A stretch of 64,000 bases of DNA from Phoma sp. XZ068 (lineage: Eukaryota > Ascomycota > Dothideomycetes > Pleosporales > Didymellaceae): contig RBKR01000009.1 in NCBI GenBank assembly GCA_004835665.1, forward strand, positions 806,001 to 870,000, in the 5' to 3' direction. Shown one piece after another: positions 12,271-23,521 of this stretch; the first letter of the stretch is position 1; every line of letters begins with the position of its first letter. The notes beneath the pieces were generated by a model, which saw only the letters and a program-made list of their open reading frames with translations, was not told the origin of the DNA and searched no databases. A program made the translations under genes and the position numbers.

Positions 12271-13654
12271 GGTGCAGGAGATGCGTGGAGGTCAGGTAGG
12301 TGGTGGAGTCGGGGTATAAGAGAGATGCTGCCAAAGCTCGCCGGAGCTCAATGGGTATCTCTAGTCTAGTACACGGCGAAGGGAGGGGTATAGTGTGTCT
12401 AAGGAAGGAACAGCAACGCTGGGAGGATGCGTGCTGGAATTAGAGTGAAGAAGGCGTTGCTCGGAAGCTTGGGGACGGATGAGGCAAGTCCCCCAAAGGC
12501 AGATTATTTGGAGAGGTGGAAGAGCGGACGGGTGCAGTAGGAACACAACATCCAACGCATTGACTGTTTATCTCGTTCGAACGGAAGAGACTTTACTGGA
12601 CGTGTCCTTTGGTCGTTGAGGATTTGTGCACCGCTCTAAAAGTCACGCACCCCTGCGGCCTAGCCGTCCATGCTTTGGCTCTCAACACAAATTTCGCCAG
12701 TCTTGCGAGAGATAGCCACCAAAGGCGGTGGGTGTCGCGAAGCCAGTGCGGGCCCAGGGTACACACACGTCGGCCCACATCCGCTTCCAACACTGCGCTC
12801 AACAAGCTGCAGCCCTTGGGTGATGCGGCATGTCTTATCAGAGCAGCGATGGCGTACGTCAGACTGAGGAATGAACGCCCGTTGTTGATCCGTTGGTACG
12901 CCCATCGCAGCTGCCGGACTGATGCTTTGAGGGGTCCATCCTTCCCCAACGCTTTGGCCGCAGGAGGCACACCCATGCAAGCACCCTGACCCCTGCAATG
13001 CTAGCGCGGGTCCAAACCAACCTGAGGGCCCGAGTTTTTAGAAGTCAACAGCTCGCCGCGGATAATAGACACGCCATTCTGCGCTGCCCGGCATTTTCCT
13101 ACATCTCCACTCGCCCAATTGACCCTCCCCTCTCCTCTGATTACTCCTCATATACCCTTTTGCTACTCTGCTGCCTGCTGCGGTGGACATCTTGCACCCA
13201 CACAGCACACCGCACATCGCAAGGGAGCTGCGAGCACTAGCAGTCCGGACGAATTCCCGAGCACACCAGGTTGATTAGTTTCTACCTGAGCAAACAGGTA
13301 CGCAACGGGTCTTTGTTGCGAGCAGGCGACGCTGTGGACATGTGTCTTGATCGTAGTGGTCTTTGATAGCTCGTTCCTACAGCTTGAGCGCACCTTCCGC
13401 AAATCCCACCAAATCTGAACGAAAGCTCACAATACCCAGACGCACCTTCCTGTGCACATCGCTCCTTCCATATACCTGTAATATAGCCCAGATCTGTCTT
13501 TTAGAGGTATGCACCGTTTTCATTTCAATGCCCTTCGATGTCATCGGGATCGCCACACCAGCGAGCCCCTCAACCCTCACTCAACACGTCACAATCCAGA
13601 ACGACGAAGCTAATTCGAGCTCAACGCAGCTTTTCAGGCGTCAAAACACCCAAC
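12271..13654. promoter_or_regulatory. Shared upstream region of the divergent FAS2/FAS1 pair
   Basis: About 1.38 kb separates the two start codons, with no gene in it. The FAS1 side has features of a 5' UTR intron: a GTACGC donor-like site near 13291 and an acceptor-like TTTTCAG at about 13631-13637, just before ATG 13655. No CCTCGG or CCGAGG site was found here. Regulatory function is inferred from position only. Confidence 0.55.
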
Positions 13655-16600
13655 ATGTACGGATCAGGCCAGCAGACCGGCATTTCCACGCCGCGTTCTG
13701 CAGCAAATCTGCGCCCGCTCATTCTCACCCACGGCTCGCTCGAGTACACCCTCCTCATCCCGACCGCCCTGCACTTCAATGCTCAGCAATTGAGGGACAC
13801 CTTTAAGCAGACACTCCCCGAGCCCACAGACGAACTCGCACAGGATGATGAGCCCTCATCAGTCGTCGAGCTGGTTGCGCGCTACCTCGGCTTCATTGCC
13901 AAGGAGGTAGAGGAGGGCGAGGATCCTGACTCTTTCGAGGAGGTCCTTAAGCTGGTTCTCACCGAGTTCGAGCGCGCCTTCCTGCGGGGCAACGAGGTGC
14001 ACGCGCTGGCCGCTACTCTGCCAGGAATCACTGCGAAGAAGCTGGAGACAGTACGGTCATACTACGCAGCCCGTGCGGCTGTTGAGAGGCCCATCAAGCA
14101 CCACGAGTCTGCCCTCTTCCGCGAGGCTTCTGACGAGAATGCCTTCATCTACGCCGTTCTGGGCGGCCAGGGCAACATTGAGGAGTACTTTGATGAACTC
14201 CGAGAAATTTACAACACATACCCCTCGTTTGTGGAGGACTTTGTTGCAGCCGAAGCACAACATCTGCTTACTTTGTCGCGGGACCCGCGTGCAGAGAAGC
14301 TCTACTCAAAGGGCTTGGATGTCATGCGATGGTTGAACAACCGTGAAGCTCAGCCTGACACCGACTACCTGGTCTCAGCGCCCGTCAGCTTGCCCTTGAT
14401 CGGTCTTACACAGCTTGCACACTACGTCGTCACCTGCAGAGTACTTGGTAGCCACCCCGGCCACATCCGCAGCCGTTTCGCTGGTGTCACTGGTCACTCT
14501 CAGGGCGTTGTTACAGCTGCCGCAATTGCCGAAGCAAAGAACTGGGAGACCTTCGAGAGGTCTGCTAAGAAGGCAATTGAGATCCTTTTCTGGATTGGTA
14601 CACGTAGTCAGCAAGCCTTCCCCAGGACTTCACTGGCTCCCAATGTCCTACAAGACTCGATCGACAACAGCGAGGGTACCCCTACCCCTATGCTGTCGAT
14701 TCGTGATCTGTCCCGCAAGGCTGTTCAGGACCACATTGACGCCACAAACACACATTTGCCCAAGGATAGGCAAATCGCAATCTCGCTAGTTAACAGCGCA
14801 CGCAACTTTGTCGTCACAGGTCCTCCGATCTCTCTGTACGGTCTCAACCTTCGTCTGCGCAAGGTCAAGGCTCCTACCGGTCTCGACCAAACAAGGATAC
14901 CATTCACTGAGCGCAAGGTTCGCTTCGTTAACCGCTTCCTGCCAATTACCGCACCCTTCCACAGCCCATACCTCGCCGAAGCGACGAAGCAACTCGAGGA
15001 TGACCTCAAGGACATCAAGATTGCTGCGAGCGACCTTGGTGTGCCCATGTATGATACACACAGTGGCAAGGATATCCGCGAGGATGGTTCGGACAACGTT
15101 GTCCCTGCTCTCATCAGGATGATTACCAGCGACTCAGTCGAGTGGGAGAAGGCTACCGTCTTCCCCAAGGCCACTCACATTCTCGACTTCGGACCTGGTG
15201 GTATCTCCGGTCTCGGTGTGCTCACCAACCGCAACAAGGAGGGTACTGGCGTTCGCGTCATCTTGGCGGGTGCTATCGACGGACAGAACGCTGAGGTCGG
15301 GTACAAGCCTGAACTCTTCGACCGCGATTTCGACCACGCCGTCACCTATGCCGTTGACTGGGTCAAAGAACACGGCCCGAAGCTGGTCAAGACATCCACC
15401 GGCAAGACTTACGTCGACACCAAGATGAGTCGAGTACTTGGCTTGCCCCCGGTTATGGTTGCTGGTATGACACCCTGCACAGTCCCTTGGGATTTCGTCG
15501 CGGCCACCATGAACGCTGGCTACGAGATCGAGCTTGCAGGTGGAGGCTACTACAATGAAAAGACCATGACCGAGGCTATCACCAAGGTCGAGAAGAACAT
15601 TCCTGCTGGTCGTGGTATCACCGTCAACCTGATCTACGTCAATCCCCGCGCTATGGGCTGGCAGATCCCGCTCTTGGCCAAGCTCAGAGCTGAGGGTGTC
15701 CCAATCGAAGGTTTGACCATCGGTGCCGGTGTACCCTCTATCGAGGTTGCCAACGAATACATCGAGACCTTGGGCATTAAGCACATGTCTTTCAAGCCGG
15801 GCTCCGTCGAGGCTATCCAGGCGACCATTAATATCGCGAAGGCGAACCCTACTTTCCCAGTCCTGCTCCAGTGGACTGGAGGTCGTGGAGGTGGTCACCA
15901 CTCTTTCGAGGATTTCCACCAGCCCATCCTCCAGATGTACGGCCGCCTTCGCAAGTGCCCGAACCTCATTCTCGTTGCCGGTTCCGGTTTTGGTGGTGCC
16001 GATGACACATACCCCTACCTCACTGGTAGCTGGTCGACCAAGTTCGGATACCCTCCCATGCCTTACGATGGGTGCCTGTTCGCTAGTCGTGTAATGGTTG
16101 CCAAGGAGGCGCACACATCTCCCTCAGCCAAGCAAGCCATTGTCGACGCTCCTGGCCTTGATGATGCGGACTGGGAGAAGACCTACAAGGGCCCTGCTGG
16201 TGGAGTAATCACCGTTCGTTCTGAGATGGGCGAGCCGATTCACAAGCTCGCCACTCGTGGTGTTATCTTCTGGCATGAGATGGATCAGAAAATCTTCGCT
16301 CTGGACAAGGCCAAGCGTATTCCCCAGCTCAAGAAGATGCGCGAGTACATCATCAAGAAGCTCAACGAAGACTTCCAGAAGGTGTGGTTTGGCAGGAACA
16401 AGAAGGGTGAGTCCGTTGATCTGGAAGACATGACATACTCTGAGGTCATTCAACGCATGGTTGATCTCATGTACGTCAAACACCAGTCTCGCTGGATCGA
16501 TCAAAGTTTGAAGCGTCTCACTGGCGACTTCATCCGCCGAGTTGAGGAGCGTTTCAGCAAGTCTGGAGGCGAGTCGATCATCCAGAGCTATGATGAGCTC

Positions 16601-19600
16601 ACGGATCCATTCCCAACGCTTGAACAGTTCTTCAAGGCTTACCCTGAGGCCGATGAGCAGTTGATCAACGCTCAGGATGTTCAGCACCTCTTGCTTCTCT
16701 GCCAGCGCCGTGGCCAGAAGCCCGTGCCGTTCGTCCCTTGCCTCGACGATACCTTCGAGTTCTTCTTCAAGAAGGACTCCCTGTGGCAGTCTGAGGACAT
16801 CGAGGCCGTTGTTGATCAGGACGTTGGTAGGACCTGTATTCTGCAGGGTCCTATGGCCGTCAAGTTCTCCACCAAGGTCGATGAGCCAATCAAGGAGATT
16901 CTCGACGGCGTTCATGAGGGCCACATCAAGTACCTGTTGCGCGACGTTTATGGCGACGATGAGTCCAAGGTCCCAGTTGTTGAGTACTTTGGCAGCAAGC
17001 TCATCGCTCCCGAGGGATTGGAAGTCGATGGTCTCACCGTGTCTCAGCTCGAGAACAAGACCATCTACCGCTTGTCCCCTGCACCAAACGCAACCCTGCC
17101 TGAGGTTCAGTCTTGGCTGCAACTTCTTGCCGGTAGCACATACTCGTGGAGACACGCCTTCTTCACTACCGACGTGTTCGTACAGGGCCAGCGTTTCCAG
17201 ACCAACCCCACTGCCAGAATCTTCGCTCCTATCCCTGGTATGACCGTGGAGATTACCAACCCCAACGACCCCAGCAAGACCTCAATCACAGTGAAGGAGC
17301 TGCACCACGGCGCAAAGTATGTCAAGACCGTTGATGTCAGCTTGAAGGACAACGAAATTCTGCTCAACATGTACGAGGAGCGTACTGCCCTCGGGTCTGC
17401 TGTTGCCCTTCCTTTCCGCTTCACTTACCGCCCTGATGTCGGCTATGCGCCTATCCACGAAGTCATGGAAGCTCGCAACGACCGCATCAAGGAGTTCTAC
17501 TACAAGATCTGGTTCGGTGATGAAGTCTGCCCATTCGATGCATCAGTCACCTCCAACTTCGATGGTGGCCGTGCTACTGTCACAAGCGAGGCTATCAACG
17601 ACTTCGTCCATGCCGTTGGCAACACGGGTGAGGCCTTCGTCGACCGACCTGGTAAGGAGGTTTTCGCCCCTATGGACTTTGCCATCGTTGTTGGCTGGAA
17701 GGCGATCACCAAGCCCATCTTTCCTCATGCCATCGACGGTGACTTGCTCAAGCTCGTCCATCTGTCCAACGGCTTCCGTATGCTTCCTGGCGCGCAGCCT
17801 CTGAAGAAGGGTGACGTTCTCGATACCACTGCTCAGATCAACGCTGTCATCAACCAGGAGTCTGGTAAGATGGTCGAGGTCTGTGGCACTATCACTCGTG
17901 ATGGCAAACCCGTCATGGAGGTCACCAGTCAGTTCTTGTACCGCGGCGCGTATAGCGACTTCGAGAACACTTTCCAGAGGAAGACTGAGAAGCCAATGCA
18001 ATTGACATTGGCTACCAGCAAGGATGTTGCTATCTTGCGATCGAAGGAGTGGTTCAACTTCGAGGAGCCGGAGATTGATCTTTTGAACAAGACCTTGATC
18101 TTCAAGCTTGAGACATTCCAGAAGTACAAGAACAAGACAATCTTCTCCGAGGTCGAGACTATTGGTGAGGTTCTTCTCGAACTCCCAACCAAGGAAGTCA
18201 TTCAGATCGCATCCGTCAACTACCAGTCTGGAACGGCTCACGGTAACCCTGTCATCGACTACTTGGAGCGTAACGGTTCCACGATTGACCAGCCTGTGCT
18301 CTTCGAGAACCCCATTCCTCTGCACGGCAAGGCTCCTCTGGCCTTGAGGGCACCAGCATCCAACGAGAACTATGCTCGCGTATCTGGCGACTACAACCCT
18401 ATTCACGTTTCTCGTGTCTTCGCCAGCTATGCCAACCTGCCCGGTACTATCACTCACGGCATGTACTCCAGTGCTGCCGTGAGGAGCTTAGTCGAGACGT
18501 GGGCTGCCGAGAACAATGTTGGCCGCGTCAGGAGCTACCATGTCAACCTTGTTGGCATGGTCCTCCCCGACGACATGCTCGATGTCAAGCTTCAGCATGT
18601 TGGTATGGTTTCAGGTCGCAAGATCATCAAGATCGAGGTCAGCAACCAAGAGACTGAGGACAAGGTCCTCCTTGGTGAGGCTGAGGTCGAGCAGCCAACA
18701 ACATCTTACGTCTTTACTGGTCAAGGTTCCCAGGAGCAGGGTATGGGTATGGAGCTGTACAACAGCAGCCCCGTTGCTAAGGAAGTTTGGGACCGTGCCG
18801 ACAAGCACTTCATGGATAACTACGGTATGTTTCCCATGCACTCCCTCGAGAGGATTTCTGCTAATCTACCACAGGTTTTGCCATTACCAACATCGTCAAG
18901 AACAACCCGAAGGAGCTTACCATTCACTTCGGTGGTCCCGTTGGAAAGGCTATCCGTCAGAACTACATCTCGATGACTTTCGAGACCGTCAGCGCCGATG
19001 GATCCATCAAGTCTGAAAAGATCTTCAAGGAAATCGACGAGACCACAACTTCGTACACTTACCGATCCCCCACTGGTCTGCTGTCGGCGACTCAGTTCAC
19101 GCAGCCGGCCCTGACACTCATGGAGAAGGCATCCTTCGAGGACATGCGCTCCAAGGGCCTTGTCCAGCGCGACAGCACTTTTGCTGGTCACTCTCTTGGA
19201 GAGTACAGTGCACTCGCTGCGCTCGCTGAGGTCATGCCCATTGAGAGCTTGGTATCCGTTGTGTTCTACCGCGGTCTTACCATGCAGGTCGCCGTGGAGC
19301 GTGATGAGACTGGTCGTTCCAACTACTCCATGTGCGCTGTCAACCCCAGCAGGATTTCGAAGACTTTCAACGAGCAAGCTCTTCAGTATGTAGTGGAGAA
19401 CATTGCGGAAACCACTGGCTGGCTCCTCGAGATTGTCAACTACAACATCGCCAACATGCAGTACGTCGCTGCTGGTGACCTCCGGGCTCTCGACTGCCTC
19501 ACAGGCGTGACCAACTATCTCAAGCAACAGAAGATCGACATCCAGTCTTTGATGCAGAGCCTGTCGATGGAGGACGTCAAGGCACACCTTGTCGAGATCA

Positions 19601-19947
19601 TCAAGGGCTGCGCCGAGCAGACCGAGGCCAAGCCCAAGCCGCTCGATCTGCAGCGTGGTTTCGCTACCATCCCGCTCAAGGGTATTGATGTCCCCTTCCA
19701 CAGCACCTTCTTGCGCTCTGGAGTCAAGCCCTTCCGAAGCTTCCTGCTCAAGAAGATCCACAAGACATCAATCGACCCGTCCAAGCTGGTCGGGAAATAT
19801 ATTCCGAATGTTACTGCGAAGCCGTTCGCTTTGACCAAGGAGTACTTTGAGGATGTGTACAAGCTCACCAACTCGCCTAAGATCGGCAACATTCTGGCCA
19901 ACTGGGAGAAGTACGAGGAGAAGGAGGAGACTACTGCCTCCGCGTAG
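13655..19947 (+). CDS. FAS1: Fatty acid synthase subunit beta
   Basis: Exon 1 is 13655-18824 and exon 2 is 18875-19947, joined by a 50-nt intron in phase 1, giving 2080 aa. The start at 13655 (MYGSGQQTGISTPRS) is chosen because the yeast-like LTHGSLEY block follows at once. An in-frame ATG at 13538 would add 39 residues, but an acceptor-like TTTTCAG lies between the two. Domains: acetyltransferase with Ser282 in GHSQG; FMN-dependent enoyl reductase; a structural and dehydratase region with a hot-dog fold; and malonyl/palmitoyl transferase with Ser1830 in GHSLGEYSALA. It loads acetyl and malonyl units, performs the dehydration and second reduction, and releases acyl-CoA, in complex with FAS2. 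It is cytosolic and coding is uninterrupted. Confidence 0.96.
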
Positions 19948-20185
19948 AGTCATTAGGACACTTTGATTTGGGCGTTGTAACGGCCGTTTGCTTAGACTTT
20001 TGATATCCGGACGTAAAACAAGCGCGCTGTCGTAGAGATGTTAGATTCGCACTTTGTAGTACATTTTAATGATGAGACTTTATTGTTTGCATTTTCTTCG
20101 TTGTCATGTCGATTCCTGAATCGAACTGTGACGTATCGTCTCATCATATTCATGCACCGTGAGAGCCTGCATCGCATCTAGCGTG

Positions 20186-22041
20186 CTAGGCCAGGCCTGC
20201 GAGCAGTGCGGAGAGGCCTCCAGCGCCAGCTCCCTCACCCGCATCGGCGCCCTTTCCGGCGCCAGCTCCAGCTCCAGCTCCAGCTCCAGCTCCAGCGCCG
20301 CCGAGCAGATCGCTCAAGATACTGCCAATGTCAAGACCGCCAAGACCACCGCCTTGTTGCTGCTGCTGCTGCTGCTCCTTACCGCCAGCTTGGAGTGCTT
20401 CCTCAGCAGCTTGGTTCTTGCCTTTGCCCTTTCCTTTTCCCTTTCCGTTGCCTTGCTGGCCGTTAGCAGCCTCTGTGCCATTGCCAGCTGCGGCAGTCTG
20501 GTTTGCCGCAGCACCGCCACCTACGACCGCGGTAGCATTGCCTGCAGCAGCTTGCTGGCCTTGCTGCTGCTTAGCCTTATCAAGCTCTTGCTGTGCCTGG
20601 TCAATCTCCTTTTGGGCTTTCTGCTGCTCCTCAGCGGCCTTCTGCTGGTCCTTAGCGGCACGATCAGCGTCCTTCTGGGCTTGCTTTGCGTCTTGCTTGG
20701 CTTGGTCCTCGAGTTGCTTTGCGGCTTGCTTAGCCTGGTCTTCGAGTTGCTTTGCGTTTTGCTCAGCCGCCTGGTCAAATCAGCATATGTTGCTCGGATA
20801 TGAACTAAGATAGACGTACCTTTTGGTCCTTCTCGGCTTGCTTCGCGTCGGCTCCCTGCTGTTTGGCTTGGTCCTTTGCAGCTTGGTCCTCTGCGGCCTT
20901 GTCCTTTGCGGCCTGATCTGCAACAGCTTGATCTGCGGCGGCCTGGTTCTGCGCTGCCTGTTGCTCGGCTAGAGCTGCTTCGTGCTTCTTCTTAGCATCT
21001 GCTGCCTGCTGCTGTTGCGCCGCAAGAGCAGCCTCCTGCTTCTGTTTGGCATCTGCTGCTGCTTGTTGCTGTTCAGCTGTGAATGGTTAGATTATACGCA
21101 ATGAGATGATTTCGAGGAGGCATACCAGCTGCATCAAGTCCTTTTCCAGCGGCTGGTGCGGGAGGAGCTGCAACCTCTTCTCCCGCGACTCCTTTGCCGG
21201 CAGGCTCCGTCACATTTCCTGGAGCAGCGACAGCTGCTGGGGGCGGTGGTGGTGGTAAATCTGCCTCAGCGGCTCCTTTTCCCTTTCCCTTTCCCTTTTC
21301 CTCTCCCTTTCCCTGTCCCTGACCCTTTCCCTGTCCCTGACCCTTTCCCTTTCCCTGTCCCTTTCCCTTTCCCTTTCCCTGTCCCTCCCCTTTCCCCTTT
21401 CCTTTGCCGGCAGGGTCGGTAGCATTGCCTGGGGGAGGAGGCGGTGGTGGTGCTGTAGCGCATCCTGGAGCAGCGGCAAGTTCTGGAGGAGGTGGTGGTG
21501 CTGCTGTAGCATTGCCTGGAGGAGGTGGTGGTGGGGCTGCTGCACCTGCCCCCTCACCCTTACCCTTTCCTTTACCGGCAGGGTCACCGAGAAGTTCAAG
21601 GGGTGGTAGTTGTGGGTCTGCTGCACCAGCTCCTTTGCCCTTACCCTTAGCCTTTCCTTGCGCGGGATCGGTAGCATTGCCTGGGCAAGCAAGCTGTTCT
21701 GGAGGCGGTGGCGGAGGTGCTGTCATACCCGCCTCAGCAGCTCCCTTGCCCTTAGCCTTGCCTAGAGGCTGCTCCTCTGCAATGCCCTGCCCTGGAGCGT
21801 CTCCAGAAGCCTGACTCTGGCGTTGATCTCCAAGGGCAGCCACGAGGGTGTTGCGAAGCTCAAGAGTACGCTTACGAAAGCCGTATACGGAGATCTGCTG
21901 TCGTCGATCGAGACCAGTGACGGGTACGGCGACATTTTCAGTGCCGGTGGAGACAGCTGGATCCGTGACAACATATGGCGCTGGAGCTGCTGCCACCAGC
22001 GAGCCTGACAGCAGAGTAAGAAGAGAGTATTCTATTTTCAT
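20186..22041 (-). CDS. Secreted, intrinsically disordered Lys-Gly/poly-Pro/Gln-Ala-rich protein
   Basis: Three exons on the minus strand, 22041-21126, 21076-20820 and 20770-20186, encode 585 aa. The N-terminus is a clear signal peptide (MKIEYSLLTLLSGSLVAAAPAP). Dibasic sites follow at LDRR and FRKR, possible Kex2 cuts. Residues from about 80 to 300 alternate runs of six prolines, NAT glycosylation sequons within GNATDPA, and long Lys-Gly/Gln-Gly runs. The second part (about 305-480) is Ala/Gln/Lys/Asp-rich with repeated KQLEDQAKQ-type helices, then more Lys-Gly, a Gln run, and a Gly-Ala tail. I do not recognise a family. It could be a cell-wall, extracellular-matrix or surface protein, or an effector. 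The splice junctions keep composition and frame, which supports the model. Confidence 0.72.
20264..20293. repeat. Hexanucleotide microsatellite (agctcc)5
   Basis: Five exact copies within the last exon of the secreted low-complexity protein, coding an alternating Gly-Ala run on the minus strand. Prone to length change without breaking frame. Confidence 0.8.
21268..21415. repeat. Imperfect hexanucleotide array (ccctttcc-type)
   Basis: A long run of CCCTTTCCC and CCCTGTCCC words encodes the Lys-Gly/Gln-Gly tract on the minus strand. Variants (CTGTCC, TGACCC) are interspersed, as expected for slippage plus point mutation. It is not a telomere repeat. Confidence 0.75.
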
Positions 22042-23012
22042 GATGGTTACTTGAAAACTAATTTTTTGAAGAAAGATTGTAAAGAGGTGTATCAGATCAA
22101 CTGTTTGTGATAGTAAAAGTGAGCTCAGCTCTCACAAGAAAAGAAGGAACGAAAATAGCAAGTGCCTGCACCAAAGATCGATGAAGAGGGTCGGGCTGGG
22201 CGTGCCATTGACACTTTTCGAGGGGACTGCATATATACTCATGTGGTTGAAGGTATGACCTTCGAACTATTTTCGGCTGCAGCAAGCCCGATCGAGAGTA
22301 AACCCGCACCCTGGGATGCGTTCACGAAGATCCCGTCCATTCCATACACGCGCTGTTGGAGGATGCTTGCAGGCCCTCAGGCTTCACAGAACGAATACCG
22401 ATAGGCCCACAGATCTCTCACATCGGGCGGGATGCTTAATTCGCATTGACAGCGACTGACAAGAACGGTCGAGGCATTGAACCTGTCGTCTTGGTCATGA
22501 ATGGGCGAATGATCAAACGCATAGAGAAGCACATCCCATTAACGCGGTCCTGACAATCTTTATTAGCAATGATCTCCCGACTATAGTCGAACGTGGGTTG
22601 TTAGAGAACATGTTGCAGACAGGTCGGGGGGCGGGTTGGCCCAAGTGAGGTTTTCTAAACGCATGAGTTTGGGTGTGTGACCGTGGCCTGCAGGCATGAA
22701 GCTTGGCCGGTTTCAGAGACACTGACGTCCGATCTTCGACAACAAAATCGAAAAACATCTTCTGTGTACACTCCACAATAATTTCTGAGGTGGCTGTGAA
22801 TGGTAGCACCGTTTTCTGTAGTGGTTTCATTTCACGCCTGCGGTACGGGTGCCTAAGATTCGAGGCGACGTTTGTGTCAAAATATAGATTGTTCATAGCT
22901 GGGCCAAGATTATGATCGCTTCGTGCTAGCTTGTCAGATTGTACAGGCACTCACCACTCATCATGGAGGGCTTCGAGGGTAGTCGCAGCCGACGCAATGG
23001 AGTTGTGTTGAA

Positions 23013-23018
23013 CCTCGG
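23013..23018 (+). promoter_or_regulatory. CCTCGG hexamer upstream of ETF-QO
   Basis: Exact CCTCGG, about 500 bp upstream of the ETF-QO start. In Aspergillus and Fusarium this word is the binding site of the fatty-acid regulators FarA/FarB (CTF1). A function here is inferred from the word and from the gene's role in beta-oxidation. Confidence 0.35.
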
Positions 23019-23301
23019 TGCTGAGGTTCTCGGCTTAACACTGCGTGGCCAGGTCATCCTCGGAGGCCTTGCGCCACAGCAGGTGAGGCCCGTGAGGGCC
23101 GCATTGAATGGGGTTTGTCGAAGGACTTCCAGTGTATAGCTCTGTCTCGGCTCCCTTGACAGTCAACTCGCGATTGCGTACAATGTTTGTAGTTCCATGT
23201 TTGTGATTCGGCTTTCGGATGCCAGAACCGAAGGATGGAGCAGTGGAGCAGTTGAATCAGCAGCAACTTCATTGGTCGCCCGGCGGCCCAGCGGCCAGGC
23301 A

Positions 23302-23307
23302 CCTCGG
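23302..23307 (+). promoter_or_regulatory. Second CCTCGG hexamer upstream of ETF-QO
   Basis: Exact CCTCGG 215 bp upstream of ATG 23522, a typical distance for a proximal activator site. Confidence 0.4.
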
Positions 23308-23521
23308 CTCTAAGTGGCTTCGTCATTGAGCTCTGACTTCAAGAATGGGGTTGCAGGCCACAACTCTGTTGCTAACGTTGCCATCGTTGCGAACACACAA
23401 CATTGGAGTGAGTTGCTCAGTGCACGGCAGGTCCGAACTTTTAGGCTGTTCTGGCGGTGTCAGCGACCCTGTGTAGCTTCACATTCTTCGCCGATTTCGC
23501 TTTTCCACACATCACAACACC

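Larger units (their letters stand above)
22042..23521. other. Intergenic, 1.5 kb, between divergent genes
   Basis: No supported gene. The plus-strand frame at 22979 (MEGFEGSRSRRN) is short and without resemblance. The right part is the ETF-QO promoter, with two CCTCGG hexamers listed separately. Confidence 0.5.

Noticed and set aside
15134..18457. Long minus-strand frames opposite FAS1 (15134-16114, 16124-17155, 17543-18457)
   Set aside because: Antisense shadows of conserved FAS1 coding sequence.
6579..19947. FAS pair as part of a secondary-metabolite (hexanoate synthase type) cluster
   Set aside because: No polyketide synthase, P450, transporter or Zn2Cys6 regulator is nearby, and both subunits match the primary-metabolism enzymes closely.
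22939..23139. 66-codon frame upstream of ETF-QO
   Set aside because: Short, no resemblance, and located in the ETF-QO promoter with CCTCGG inside it.
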